Notes under the pieces: generated by a model | Told to the model about the DNA's origin: nothing | Databases searched by the model: none | What the model saw: only the letters and a program-made list of their open reading frames with translations | NCBI RefSeq assembly: GCF_008801605.1 | Contig: NZ_VZPJ01000011.1 | Coordinates: forward strand, 165,863 to 229,862 | DNA: 64,000 nucleotides | Reading direction: 5' to 3' | Source: Pseudomonas brassicacearum subsp. brassicacearum | GTDB taxonomy: Bacteria; Pseudomonadota; Gammaproteobacteria; Pseudomonadales; Pseudomonadaceae | Position numbers and translations under genes: made by a program | In this document: positions 8,729 to 18,144 of the stretch, one piece after another | How positions within the stretch are numbered: position 1 is the first letter of the stretch | Layout of the letters: the number at the start of each line of letters is the position of its first letter

Positions 8729-10948
8729 ATGAGCGATTCCCTTCACATCCACAAACCCGACCACGGCCATGACCACGGGCATTCCTGCTGCGCATCGAAA
8801 GCAGCCCCGTCGCAGGTCATCCTCGACAAAACGCCGACGGACGGTGCGCGGCTGAGCAGTTTCCGCATCGAAGCCATGGACTGCCCCACCGAACAGACGC
8901 TGATCCAGAACAAGCTCGGCAAGCTCGAAGGCGTGCAGCAACTGGACTTCAACCTGATCAACCGCGTGCTGGGCGTGACCCATGATTTGCCTAGCGACGC
9001 GCCCATCATCAAGGCCATCGAATCCTTAGGGATGCAGGCCGAGCCGATGACGCCAGGCAAAGAGAAAGCCACCCCTGACTTGCCCGCCCCGGCCAAGCCC
9101 TGGTGGCCGCTGGCGCTGTCCGGCGTGACGGCCCTGGGTGCCGAGTTGATCCACTTCACCAGCGCCGCGCCAAACTGGGTGGTCGCGCTGGTGGCGTTGG
9201 TGTCGATCCTCAGCGGCGGCCTGGGTACCTACAAGAAGGGCTGGATCGCCCTGAAAAACCGCAACTTGAACATCAACGCGCTGATGAGCATCGCCGTGAC
9301 CGGCGCCGTGTTGATCGGCCAATGGCCGGAAGCGGCGATGGTGATGTTCCTGTTCACCGTGGCCGAGCTGATCGAAGCCAAATCCCTCGATCGGGCGCGC
9401 AACGCCATCAGTGGCCTGATGCAGATGGCCCCGGAACAGGCCACCGTGCAACAGGCCGATGGCAGCTGGCAGGCGCAAGACGTAAAAGTCATCGCCCTCG
9501 GTGCGCGGGTACGGGTTCGCCCGGGCGAAAGGGTTGGCCTGGACGGCGACGTGGTCGCCGGTCGTTCGACCATTGACCAGGCACCGATCACGGGCGAGAG
9601 CCTGCCGGTGGAAAAAACCATCGGCGACAAGGTGTTTGCCGGCACCATCAACCAGGCCGGCGAATTGGAATACACCGTGACCGCGGCAGCCGATCACTCC
9701 ACCCTGGCGCGAATCATCCACGCCGTGGAACAGGCCCAGGGCTCCCGCGCGCCGACCCAGCGCTTCGTCGACCAGTTCTCGAAAATCTACACCCCGGCGG
9801 TGTTTGTCCTGGCCCTGGCTGTAGCCATCATCCCACCGCTGTTCATGGGCGCGGCGTGGTTCGACTGGATCTACCGGGCGCTGGTGCTGCTGGTGGTCGC
9901 TTGCCCGTGCGCACTGGTGATTTCCACCCCCGTGACCATCGTCAGCGGCCTCGCCGCCGCTGCGCGCAAAGGCATCCTGGTCAAGGGCGGCGTGTACCTG
10001 GAGGGCGGCTACAAGCTCGACTACCTGGCCTTGGACAAGACCGGCACGATCACCCGCGGCAAGCCGGTGCAAACCGACTATGTGGCGCTGGACCCGAGCG
10101 TGGAAACCACCGCTCCGGCCCTGGCCGCCAGCCTCGCTGCCCGCTCCGACCACCCGGTTTCCCGGGCGATTGCCAACGCGGCTGTGGATAAACAACTGAC
10201 ACAGCAGGTTGTGGATAACTTCGAGGCGCTTGCCGGGCGCGGCGTGCGCGGCGACATCGGCGGGCAGACTTATCACCTGGGCAATCACCGCCTCGTGGAA
10301 GACCTCGGCCTGTGCTCGCCCGAACTGGAAGAGAAACTCTTCGCCCTGGAAAAACAAGGCAAGTCCGTGGTGCTGCTGCTCGACGCTACAGGCCCGTTGG
10401 CGCTGTTTGCCGTGGCCGACACCGTGAAGGACTCCAGCCGCGAGGCCATCCGGCAACTGCATGACCTGGGCATCAAGACCTTGATGCTCACCGGCGACAA
10501 CGCCCACACCGCCGACGCGATTGCCGCGCAGGTAGGCATGGACCAGGCTCGGGGCGACCTGCTGCCCGAAGACAAGCTGCAAGCCATCGAAGCGTTGTAC
10601 GCCCAGGGTCACCGCGTCGGCATGGTCGGCGACGGCATCAACGACGCCCCGGCCCTGGCCCGTTCGGAAATCGGTTTCGCCATGGCGGCGGCCGGCACCG
10701 ACACGGCCATCGAAACCGCCGATGTCGCCTTGATGGACGATGATCTGCGCAAGATCCCGGCTTTCATTCGCCTGTCGCGGCAGACTTCAAGCATCCTGAA
10801 ACAGAACATTGCCTTAGCGTTGGTGATCAAGGCGATCTTCCTCGGGTTCACCTTCGCCGGGTTCGCCACCATGTGGATGGCGGTGTTCGCCGACATGGGG
10901 GTGAGTTTGCTGGTGGTGTTCAATGGGTTGCGGTTGTTGCGCAAATGA
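8729..10948 (+). CDS. cadA: Cadmium/zinc/lead P1B-type ATPase CadA
   Basis: 739 residues. The N-terminus has a histidine-rich metal-binding stretch (HIHKPDHGHDHGHSCC) and then one heavy-metal-associated domain with IEAMDCPTEQ. The P-type ATPase core follows: the TGES actuator motif in APITGESLPVE, the membrane CPC metal site in VVACPCALVIS, the phosphorylated Asp in LDKTGTITRGK, an HP dipeptide in ARSDHPVSRA, and the hinge MVGDGINDAPALA. It exports Cd, Zn or Pb from the cytosol at the cost of ATP. It is divergent from cadR and controlled from the shared operator. Confidence 0.95.
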   Translation: MSDSLHIHKPDHGHDHGHSCCASKAAPSQVILDKTPTDGARLSSFRIEAMDCPTEQTLIQNKLGKLEGVQQLDFNLINRVLGVTHDLPSDAPIIKAIESLGMQAEPMTPGKEKATPDLPAPAKPWWPLALSGVTALGAELIHFTSAAPNWVVALVALVSILSGGLGTYKKGWIALKNRNLNINALMSIAVTGAVLIGQWPEAAMVMFLFTVAELIEAKSLDRARNAISGLMQMAPEQATVQQADGSWQAQDVKVIALGARVRVRPGERVGLDGDVVAGRSTIDQAPITGESLPVEKTIGDKVFAGTINQAGELEYTVTAAADHSTLARIIHAVEQAQGSRAPTQRFVDQFSKIYTPAVFVLALAVAIIPPLFMGAAWFDWIYRALVLLVVACPCALVISTPVTIVSGLAAAARKGILVKGGVYLEGGYKLDYLALDKTGTITRGKPVQTDYVALDPSVETTAPALAASLAARSDHPVSRAIANAAVDKQLTQQVVDNFEALAGRGVRGDIGGQTYHLGNHRLVEDLGLCSPELEEKLFALEKQGKSVVLLLDATGPLALFAVADTVKDSSREAIRQLHDLGIKTLMLTGDNAHTADAIAAQVGMDQARGDLLPEDKLQAIEALYAQGHRVGMVGDGINDAPALARSEIGFAMAAAGTDTAIETADVALMDDDLRKIPAFIRLSRQTSSILKQNIALALVIKAIFLGFTFAGFATMWMAVFADMGVSLLVVFNGLRLLRK

Positions 10949-10976
10949 AGCGCTCAGGGGGCTGAAATGACGCCTC

Positions 10977-11273
10977 GCGAGCAAGCTTTGCTCCCACAGA
11001 TCTTTGCGAATACAGAATCTGAATTCACCACGGATCTGCTGTGGGAGCAAAGCTTGCTCCCACAGTTGGATCTTTGTGAAGACAGAACTTGAATCACCAC
11101 ATATCTGCTGTGGGAGCAAAGCTTGCTCCCACAGTTGGATCTTTGTGAAGACAGAACTTGAATCACCACATATCTGCTGTGGGAGCAAAGCTTGCTCCCA
11201 CAGTTGGATCTTTGTGAAGACAGAACTTGAATCACCACATATCTGCTGTGGGAGCAAAGCTTGCTCGCGATGG
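10977..11273. repeat. 69-bp tandem array of REP-like palindromes
   Basis: Three contiguous, essentially identical 69-bp units start at 11041, 11110 and 11179, with a partial fourth at 11248-11273 and a diverged unit at 10977-11040. Each unit has one palindrome (GTGGGAGCAAAGCTTGCTCC core) and a constant stretch containing TTGGATCTTTGTGAAGACAG. It occupies most of the gap between cadA and the end of the RND gene. No gene is evident inside it. Confidence 0.92.
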
Positions 11274-11306
11274 GCTGCACAGCAGCCCTCATGAGTTAAC
11301 GCCAAT

Positions 11307-14300
11307 TCAATCGCGCTTCGGCTCGCGGATCTTGTACCAGGCCACATACAGCGCCGGCAGGAACAGCAGCGTCAGTAGCGTCGCGATGATGATCCCGCCG
11401 ATCATCGCGTAGGCCATCGGCCCCCAGAACACTTCCCGGGCGATCGGGATCATCCCCAGGCTCGCCGCAGCCGCCGTGAGCAGGATCGGTCGGCGTCGGT
11501 GCTCGGTGGCTTCCACCACGGCATCCCAGGGCTCGTAGCCGTCACGTTCGTATTCATCGATCTGGGTCACCAGGATCACCGAGTTACGGATGATGATGCC
11601 AATCAACGCGAGGATCCCGAGGATCGCCACGAAGCCCATGGGCGTGCCCGTCGGCACCAGCGCCAGCACCACGCCGATCAACCCGAGAGGCGCGACGCTC
11701 GCCACCAGGAACAGTTTCTGCACGCTGTGTAGCTGGATCATCAGGAAGGTCGCCATCAAGAACAGCATCAACGGCACGACACTGGCGATCGGCCCTTGGG
11801 CCTTGCTGCTCTCTTCCACCGTACCGCCCGTGGCGACCTTGTAGCCCACTGGCAGACCGGCAGCGAACTTGTCGATGGCCGGTTGCAATTGCTTGACCAG
11901 GTCGGTGGGCTGGATCTCGTCGCGCACGGCGGCCTTGATGGTGATGGTCGGCTTGCGGTCACGACGCCATACCAAGGGTTGTTCCAGTTCATAGCGCACC
12001 GTGGCGAACGCCAGCAACGGAATCGAGGTGCCGCCCGGGGTGACGATTTGCAGGTTCTGCAGGGTTTCCGGCGAACCACGCTCGGCATCTTCGGCACGGC
12101 CGACCACGTCGATCAGGTAAATATCGTCGTTGACCTGGGTCACGGGCGAGCCGCTGACGATGCTGTTCATCAGCCTGGCCACATCATCGGAAGACAAGCC
12201 CAACTGCCGCGCCTTGTCCTGGGCGATGTCGATGCGCAGCACCTTGCCCGGTTCGTTCCAGTCGTAAATTATTTCGCCAATGTGCGAGTTCTTGTCCAGC
12301 TCGGTGGCCAGTTCGATAGCATGCTTGCGCACCTGGTCGATGTCCTTGCCACTGACCCGGTACTGGATCGGCCGGCCCACCGGCGGCCCCATTTCCAGGG
12401 CCTGCACGTAGCTGCCAATCCCGACGAAATCCTCGCGCAGACGCTTTTGCAGGCGCTCGGTGAGGGCCGTGCGCGACTCCAGGCCCTTGCTGACAATCAC
12501 CAGTTGCGCGTAGTACGGGTTCTGCAGTTGCTGGTCCAGCGGCAGGTAAAAGCGAATCGCGCCTTCGCCGATGTAGGTGCTCCAGCGCTCGATATCCGGG
12601 TCGCCCTTGAGGGTCGCTTCCAGGCGATCGACGGCCCGGCGGGTCTCGTCCATTGAGGCGTTCTGCGGCAGGTTGAGGTCCACCAGGATTTCCGGCCGGT
12701 CCGAGGACGGGAAGAACTGGTTCTGCACGAAGCGCATGCAAAACACCGACAGCACGAACAGCAGCACGGTAATGCCGATGGCCCACCAGCGATTGCGCAT
12801 CGCCCACAGCAGGCCGCCGTTGAACGCCCGGCCGATCCGCCCCGGCTCGGCGCTGTGGGGTTTCACATTGGTGCTGAGGATGTGCACGCCGATCACCGGG
12901 GCAAACAACACCGCGACGATCCACGACACCAGCATCGCCACGGCGATGACCGCGAACAGGGTAAATGTGTACTCACCAGCGGAACTGGCGTTCAGGCCGA
13001 TGGGCACGAAGCCGGCCACGGTCACCAGGGTCCCGGTGAGCATCGGGAACGCTGTCGAGGTATAGGCGAACGTCGCGGCCTGGTCCTTGCTGTCGCCTTT
13101 TTCCAGGCGTGTGACCATCATTTCCACGGTGATCATCGCGTCGTCCACCAGCAGGCCGAGGGCGATAATCAACGCACCGAGGGAAATCCGCTGCATGGTG
13201 ATGCCGCTGTATTCCATGAACAGGAAGACCATCGCCAGCACCAGCGGAATCGAGCAGGCCACCACCAGTCCGGCCCGGACGCCGAGGCTGACGAAGCTGA
13301 CGACCAGGACGATGATCACCGCCTCGAACAAGGCACTGGTGAAGCCGCCGACCGCCTCTTCCACCACTTCGGCCTGGTCCGACACGGTATGCACGCCAAC
13401 GCCTACCGGCAGGTCAGCGGTCAGCTCGCTCATGCGCGCATGCAACGCCTTGCCGAAATCCTGGATGTTGCCGCCCTTCTTCATTGCGATGGCGAGGCCG
13501 ATGGCCGGCGTGCCGTTGAAACGGAACATCGGCGTGGCAGGGTCAACGTAACCGCGGCTGATATCGGCGATGTCGGCCAGTCGATAGAAGCGGTCATTGA
13601 GCCGCAGGTTGACGTTGGCCAGGTCTTTTTCGGATTGGAACTGCCCGGACGTGCGCACGGAAATCCGCTCGGGTCCGGCATCGATGACCCCGGCCGGGGT
13701 CACGGCGTTCTGGGTTTGCAGGCTTTGCACGACTTGTCGTTGGTCGATCCCCAGGGCGGCAAGTTTGCGCGTGGAGAAGTTCAGGTAGAGCACTTCGTCC
13801 TGCTCGCCCACCATCTCGACCTTGCCCAGGCCCGGGACGTCATGGATCTCGGCGCGCACCTGTTCTACGTAGTCGCGCAACTGGCGCATCGACAGGCCAT
13901 CGCCAGTGAAGGCGTACACCGAACCGTAGACATCGCCGAACTCGTCGTTGAACCCGGGCCCTTGCAGGCCGTCAGGAAAATCGCCGCGAATGTCGTTGAT
14001 CTTCTTGCGCACCTGGTACCAGATCTCGGGGATATCCTTGGCCCCGGTGGTGTCGAGCAGGTACACGAACACCGTCGACTCCCCCGGTCGGGTGTAGCTT
14101 TTGACGTAGTCGAGGGAATCGAGCTCTTCGAGTTTCTTCTCGATGCGATCGGTGACCTGCCTGAGGGTTTCTTCCTGGGTCGCGCCAGGCCAACGGGTCT
14201 GGATGACCATGGTCTTGATGGTGAACGATGGGTCTTCTTCGCGCCCCAGGTTCATGTACGAAAACACGCCCATCAACAATGCCACGAACATCAGGTACCA

Positions 14301-14354
14301 GACGAACGACTGATGTCGCAGGGCCCATTCGGACAGATTGAAAGGCCCTTTCAT
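11307..14354 (-). CDS. triC: RND efflux pump inner-membrane subunit, TriC-like
   Basis: 1015 residues, the usual RND length. It begins MKGPFNLSEWALRHQSFVWY with the first membrane helix at about residues 15-35. The proton-relay aspartate pair is in GLLVDDAMITVEM of the central helix bundle. Two large periplasmic loops and twelve predicted helices are present. It sits third in an operon with two membrane-fusion genes and overlaps the preceding gene by 4 bp. That two-adaptor arrangement is the hallmark of TriABC of P. aeruginosa, a triclosan-exporting pump that uses an outside TolC partner. The drug range here is not determined. Confidence 0.9.
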   Translation of the reverse strand: MKGPFNLSEWALRHQSFVWYLMFVALLMGVFSYMNLGREEDPSFTIKTMVIQTRWPGATQEETLRQVTDRIEKKLEELDSLDYVKSYTRPGESTVFVYLLDTTGAKDIPEIWYQVRKKINDIRGDFPDGLQGPGFNDEFGDVYGSVYAFTGDGLSMRQLRDYVEQVRAEIHDVPGLGKVEMVGEQDEVLYLNFSTRKLAALGIDQRQVVQSLQTQNAVTPAGVIDAGPERISVRTSGQFQSEKDLANVNLRLNDRFYRLADIADISRGYVDPATPMFRFNGTPAIGLAIAMKKGGNIQDFGKALHARMSELTADLPVGVGVHTVSDQAEVVEEAVGGFTSALFEAVIIVLVVSFVSLGVRAGLVVACSIPLVLAMVFLFMEYSGITMQRISLGALIIALGLLVDDAMITVEMMVTRLEKGDSKDQAATFAYTSTAFPMLTGTLVTVAGFVPIGLNASSAGEYTFTLFAVIAVAMLVSWIVAVLFAPVIGVHILSTNVKPHSAEPGRIGRAFNGGLLWAMRNRWWAIGITVLLFVLSVFCMRFVQNQFFPSSDRPEILVDLNLPQNASMDETRRAVDRLEATLKGDPDIERWSTYIGEGAIRFYLPLDQQLQNPYYAQLVIVSKGLESRTALTERLQKRLREDFVGIGSYVQALEMGPPVGRPIQYRVSGKDIDQVRKHAIELATELDKNSHIGEIIYDWNEPGKVLRIDIAQDKARQLGLSSDDVARLMNSIVSGSPVTQVNDDIYLIDVVGRAEDAERGSPETLQNLQIVTPGGTSIPLLAFATVRYELEQPLVWRRDRKPTITIKAAVRDEIQPTDLVKQLQPAIDKFAAGLPVGYKVATGGTVEESSKAQGPIASVVPLMLFLMATFLMIQLHSVQKLFLVASVAPLGLIGVVLALVPTGTPMGFVAILGILALIGIIIRNSVILVTQIDEYERDGYEPWDAVVEATEHRRRPILLTAAAASLGMIPIAREVFWGPMAYAMIGGIIIATLLTLLFLPALYVAWYKIREPKRD

Positions 14355-15415
14355 CGTGCTTCCTCGTCGAGTTTCACTTTCTGCCCCGGCTGGAGACTGT
14401 TCACCCCGGCGCTGACCACGCGATCGCCGGCCTTGATGCCGTTGGCCACCAGCACCGAGCTGGCCGAACGTTCGAGAATCCGCACGTCACGGGGCGAGAC
14501 GGTCTGGCTGTGCGGGTCGACCAGCCAGATCCGCGCCTTGCCGTCGATCTCTTGCAACGCGCTGAGTGGCAGCTCGATGCGCGGTTCGATGGTCGAGCTC
14601 AGGGTCACGCTGATGGCCGTGCCCAGGCGAAAACCTGGCGGCGTATCGGCCAATGTCAGGCGCGCGCGGCGGGTGCGGGTGGCGCTCTGGGCCTGGGGTT
14701 CGATCTCGCGCACGGTGGCGGTGGTGTGGATGCTCGGGTCCAATTGCGCGGCGACCTCGAACACCACGTCCGCGGGCAGGCGCTCGGCCAGACCGGCCGG
14801 CAGGTCGATCACCGCCTCCTTGATGTCCGGGCGGGCCAGGGTCACCACTTGCTGGCCGGCGGTGACCACCTGCCCGGCTTCGGCATTCCAGGCCGTGACG
14901 ACGGCGTCGTGGTCGGTGTGCAGTTCGCTGTAGTTGAGCTGGTCGCGGGCCTGCTCCACCGAAGCCCGGGCCTGTTCAAGGGAAGCGCCTGTGGTTTTCA
15001 AATCGGTCTGGGCGATATCCAACTGCGCCTGGGCACCGACGCCACGGTCGAACAATTGCTGCTGGCGGCGGGCATTGGCCTGGGCATTGATGTACTGCGC
15101 CTCGATCCGCGCCAGATCGCCCTGGGCGGCGCGCAACTGGTTCTGCTGGTCGGTAGGGTCGAGCGTGGCAAGCAGGTCGCCCTTCTTCACCTCCGCGCCG
15201 ACGTCGACATTGCGGCTGGCGATCCGTCCTGGCACGCGGAAACCCACGTCGCTCTCGTAGCGCGCCTGGATATTCCCGGCGAACCGCCCAAGCGCCTGCT
15301 GGTCGAGGGCCCTGACTTCAATGGACAACACCGGGCGCACCGGTTCGGGTGGCGCTTCTTCCTTGGAGCAGGCAGCCAGCAAGAGGCCGGCCGAGACCAT
15401 CCATAAACGCTTCAT
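14351..15415 (-). CDS. triB: RND periplasmic adaptor (second adaptor, TriB-like)
   Basis: 354 residues with a lipoprotein signal, MKRLWMVSAGLLLAAC, the lipid-carrying cysteine being Cys16. The adaptor features are a split lipoyl domain (FRVPGRIASRNVDVGAEVKKGD), a coiled-coil hairpin rich in Gln/Ala (about residues 90-165), and C-terminal beta-barrel and membrane-proximal domains. Adaptors link the RND pump to the outer-membrane channel. The start codon overlaps the stop of the first adaptor by 4 bp, suggesting translational coupling. In the TriABC system both adaptors are required together; whether that holds here is inference. Confidence 0.88.
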   Translation of the reverse strand: MKRLWMVSAGLLLAACSKEEAPPEPVRPVLSIEVRALDQQALGRFAGNIQARYESDVGFRVPGRIASRNVDVGAEVKKGDLLATLDPTDQQNQLRAAQGDLARIEAQYINAQANARRQQQLFDRGVGAQAQLDIAQTDLKTTGASLEQARASVEQARDQLNYSELHTDHDAVVTAWNAEAGQVVTAGQQVVTLARPDIKEAVIDLPAGLAERLPADVVFEVAAQLDPSIHTTATVREIEPQAQSATRTRRARLTLADTPPGFRLGTAISVTLSSTIEPRIELPLSALQEIDGKARIWLVDPHSQTVSPRDVRILERSASSVLVANGIKAGDRVVSAGVNSLQPGQKVKLDEEAR

Positions 15416-16515
15416 GGCTGGGCTCCCGGCCTGGTTTTTTCAGAGGTGTTTTCAGCGATCTCGACGCGTACGCCGGGGTGTAGCAATTGCCCGCCTGCGG
15501 TGATGATTTTCTCACCGCCCTTGAGGCCATCGCTGATGATGACTTTGCCGGTCAGGTAACGGCCTACGGTCACCGTCTGCAACTGCGCCTTGCCCTCACC
15601 ATCCACCAGCCACACGGCCGGGTCACTAAGGTTCTTGGTCAGGGCCGACCAGGGCAGCTCGAAGGCGGTCTTGCCGGCGGATTTGGCCGTGGCACTGACC
15701 ACCGAGCCCAAGTGCATGCCTTCGGGTAAATCATCGAGGGTGACCTTGACCTGCACGGTGCCGGTCTGGGCAGACACCGCCGGGGTGATCTCACGCACCG
15801 TGCCGGTGGTCTTGATGGCGGGGTTATCCAGCAAACTGATGGTGATTGCAGGGTCCGACGGCGGTTCGCTCAACAGCGATTCGTAGATGTTGAACACCGC
15901 GTCGCGTTCGCCATCCCGGGCCAGGCTGAAGATCGGCTCCGTGGCCTGCACCACCTGGCCGACTTCCGCCTGACGCGCCGTGATGATGCCCGGTGCCTCG
16001 GCAATCAGTGCGGTGTAGCTCAGTTGCTCGCGGGCGTTGGCCAGTTGGGCCTGGGCAGCGGTCAGCGCACTCTGGCTACTGCGTAGTTGAGCCTGGGCAG
16101 CGTCGTATTCGCTCTGGCTGGTGTAGCCCTTGGGCAAGAGTTTCTGCTGGCGCACGAACGCCGCCGCACTCTGCTTGACCCGCGCCTGCTCTGCAGCCAC
16201 CTGGGCCTCGGCGGAGTCGACGTTGGTCTGCAGGTCCCGAGGATCGAGCCGGGCCAGCACTTGCCGGGCCGAGACCCGGGCGCCGACATCGACCTTGCGT
16301 TCGATGATCTTGCCACCCACGCGAAACGACAAGTCAGCCTGCACCCGCGCCTGGACATCGCCGGTCAGGGTCACAGAAGCGGCGTATTCGCTGGGCACGG
16401 CTTGCTGCACAAAAACCCGTGGCAGGGCTTTTTCCACAGGCTTGTCATCACCGCATCCGGCCAACATCGCACAGAGGCCCAGGCCAACTATCAGTTTGAT
16501 TCGGGGACCAGCCAT
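15412..16515 (-). CDS. triA: RND periplasmic adaptor (first adaptor, TriA-like)
   Basis: 367 residues with signal MAGPRIKLIVGLGLCAMLAG followed by lipobox Cys21. Lipoyl halves are visible as FRVGGKIIERKVDVGARV and TARQAEVGQVV, flanking an alpha-helical hairpin (about 100-165) that contains the YTSQSEYDAAQAQL motif. It is the first gene of the operon triA-triB-triC, with 4-bp overlaps at both junctions. The upstream gap (16516-16652) is shared with a divergent ATPase gene. No regulator gene adjoins it, so control of this pump is not evident from the sequence. Confidence 0.88.
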   Translation of the reverse strand: MAGPRIKLIVGLGLCAMLAGCGDDKPVEKALPRVFVQQAVPSEYAASVTLTGDVQARVQADLSFRVGGKIIERKVDVGARVSARQVLARLDPRDLQTNVDSAEAQVAAEQARVKQSAAAFVRQQKLLPKGYTSQSEYDAAQAQLRSSQSALTAAQAQLANAREQLSYTALIAEAPGIITARQAEVGQVVQATEPIFSLARDGERDAVFNIYESLLSEPPSDPAITISLLDNPAIKTTGTVREITPAVSAQTGTVQVKVTLDDLPEGMHLGSVVSATAKSAGKTAFELPWSALTKNLSDPAVWLVDGEGKAQLQTVTVGRYLTGKVIISDGLKGGEKIITAGGQLLHPGVRVEIAENTSEKTRPGAQP

Positions 16516-16652
16516 GCAGACTCCTTTGCGCTGTACGGACGTACCAGTGACGATACGACTGTGAGCTTAGAACAGGGTTCAACGAATACAACAGGAGCAC
16601 AAATCAGGCAAACTGATCGTCTCCTATGGACCCCTGCAGCAGGAGTCTGCTC

Positions 16653-17813
16653 ATGCTCAAGACCCTGGCGGTGGCCAATTACCGCTCCATCAACAAGTTG
16701 GTAATCCCCCTGGGTCGGCTGAACCTGATCACCGGTCCCAACGGCAGCGGCAAGTCCAATCTGTACCGCGCCCTGCGCCTGTTGGCAGAGACAGCCCAGG
16801 GCGGAGTGGTCAACGCCCTGGCCCGCGAAGGCGGACTGGACTCGACCTTCTGGGCCGGGCCGGAAGAAATCAGCCGGCGCATGCGTAACGGCGAAGTGCC
16901 GGTCCAGGCGATTGTGCGCCAGGGCACCAAGCGCCTGCGCCTGGGCTTCGCTGGGGAAGACTTCAGCTATTGCATCGCCCTGGGCTTGCCGGAGCCCAGT
17001 CTTTCAGCATTTTCACTGGACCCTGAAATCAAGCGCGAATGCATCTGGGCCGGCCCGGTGTTTCGGCCGGCCAGCCTGCTGGTGGACCGCAACGGGCCGA
17101 TGATCCGTGCCCGCGAAGGCCGCTCCTGGGATGTGCTGGCCCAGCACACGCCGACCTTCGACAGCCTGTTCGACCAGGTCGGCAGCCTGCGTACTTCGCC
17201 GGAGGTCCTGCAGATGCGCGAGTTCATTCGTCGCTGGCGCTTCTACGATCATTTTCGCAGCGATGCCGACGCCCCGGTGCGCCAACCGCAACTGGGCACC
17301 CGCACGCCGGTGCTGCACCACGACGGACGCGACCTGGCCGCCGCGTTGCAGACCATCCTTGAAATCGGTGACGTCGAGGCCTTGCATGCCGCCATCGGCG
17401 ACGCGTTCCCCGGAGCCCACCTGCACATCGAGAAACTGCAAGGCGGACGTTTCGCTATCGCGTTTCAACAGCATGGCCTGCTGCGCCCGTTGTCCGCCGC
17501 CGAACTGTCGGACGGGACCCTGCGCTATCTGTTGCTGGTGGCCGCCCTGCTCACACCACGACCGCCCTCGCTGATGGTGCTCAACGAACCGGAAACCAGC
17601 CTGCACCCCGATCTGTTGCCGGCCTTGGCGCGGCTGATCATCCGGGCTTCAGTCAATTGCCAGGTCTGGGTGGTGTCCCACGCCACGCGCCTGATCGCCG
17701 CCCTGGAGCAGGATGAGGGTTGCAATTGCATCGTGCTGGAAAAGGAGCTTGGGCAGACCGGGATTGTCGGGCAGCGGGTGTTGGATGAGCCGGCGTGGCA
17801 TTGGCCGGACTAG
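16653..17813 (+). CDS. AAA-family ATPase (SMC/RecF-like, AAA15/21 type)
   Basis: 386 residues starting MLKTLAVANYRSI at 16653, with AGGAG eight bases upstream; the frame extends nine codons further without a better ribosome site. Walker A is GPNGSGKSN near residue 30. The signature-like LSAAELSDGTLRYL and the Walker B-like VLNEPETSLHP lie in the last third, with His in the following VVSHATRLI switch. The first acidic residue of Walker B is Asn in place of Asp, while the catalytic Glu remains. Proteins of this type are stand-alone ATPases or parts of defence and repair systems. No partner nuclease adjoins it, so its role is unknown. Confidence 0.8.
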   Translation: MLKTLAVANYRSINKLVIPLGRLNLITGPNGSGKSNLYRALRLLAETAQGGVVNALAREGGLDSTFWAGPEEISRRMRNGEVPVQAIVRQGTKRLRLGFAGEDFSYCIALGLPEPSLSAFSLDPEIKRECIWAGPVFRPASLLVDRNGPMIRAREGRSWDVLAQHTPTFDSLFDQVGSLRTSPEVLQMREFIRRWRFYDHFRSDADAPVRQPQLGTRTPVLHHDGRDLAAALQTILEIGDVEALHAAIGDAFPGAHLHIEKLQGGRFAIAFQQHGLLRPLSAAELSDGTLRYLLLVAALLTPRPPSLMVLNEPETSLHPDLLPALARLIIRASVNCQVWVVSHATRLIAALEQDEGCNCIVLEKELGQTGIVGQRVLDEPAWHWPD

Positions 17814-17832
17814 CCAGCGCCTGATAAACCGA

Positions 17833-17856
17833 ATCGCGAGCAAGCTCGCTCCCACA
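17833..17856. repeat. Single REP element
   Basis: ATCGCGAGCAAGCTCGCTCC followed by CACA, a lone copy 20 bp after the ATPase stop codon. Confidence 0.7.
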
Positions 17857-17979
17857 CCCCGAATTTGCCGCGAAGGACAAAGACGACTACTTTTCTTTTC
17901 GCCGAAAGACGGATTTTTTAAGTACCCCTCCAAGGGAGCACTGTTTTTCACCCGGCCGAACCATCACAAGGAAGAGAAC

Positions 17980-18075
17980 ATGGCTGACGTAAAAGTGCCG
18001 CAGCGACTGGAACCGCAGGAAATAGTGAAATTGTTGGTGGCGTTGCGCAGGGCGTTGAAGAGCGGGGTGGCCTGA
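17980..18075 (+). CDS. Small hypothetical protein (31 residues)
   Basis: ATG 17980 is preceded by AAGGAAGAGAAC, a strong ribosome site, and the frame encodes MADVKVPQRLEPQEIVKLLV and then a basic amphipathic end with RRALKSGVA. It is followed by a hairpin at 18088-18113. No family is recognised. The good ribosome site and the helical amphipathic composition argue for a real small protein, but only conservation in related genomes would prove it. Confidence 0.45.
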   Translation: MADVKVPQRLEPQEIVKLLVALRRALKSGVA

Positions 18076-18087
18076 GGGGAACGATCA

Positions 18088-18113
18088 CGCCGACGCTGTA
18101 TCAGCCGTCGGCG
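18088..18113 (+). terminator. Hairpin, possible terminator
   Basis: An 8-bp stem CGCCGACG / CGTCGGCG with a 10-base loop lies just after the small gene and before the end of metQ. No T-run follows, so terminator function is tentative. Confidence 0.4.
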
Positions 18114-18144
18114 CTTGAAACCGTGACAAGGTTTACCGCGCGAA

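Noticed and set aside
10977..11273. CRISPR array
   Set aside because: The 69-bp units are identical throughout, with no variable spacers, and no cas genes are nearby.
12855..14933. 692-residue open frame antisense to the RND pump
   Set aside because: Low-complexity His/Gln/Arg-rich translation typical of antisense to GC-rich genes; the minus-strand RND protein is unmistakable.
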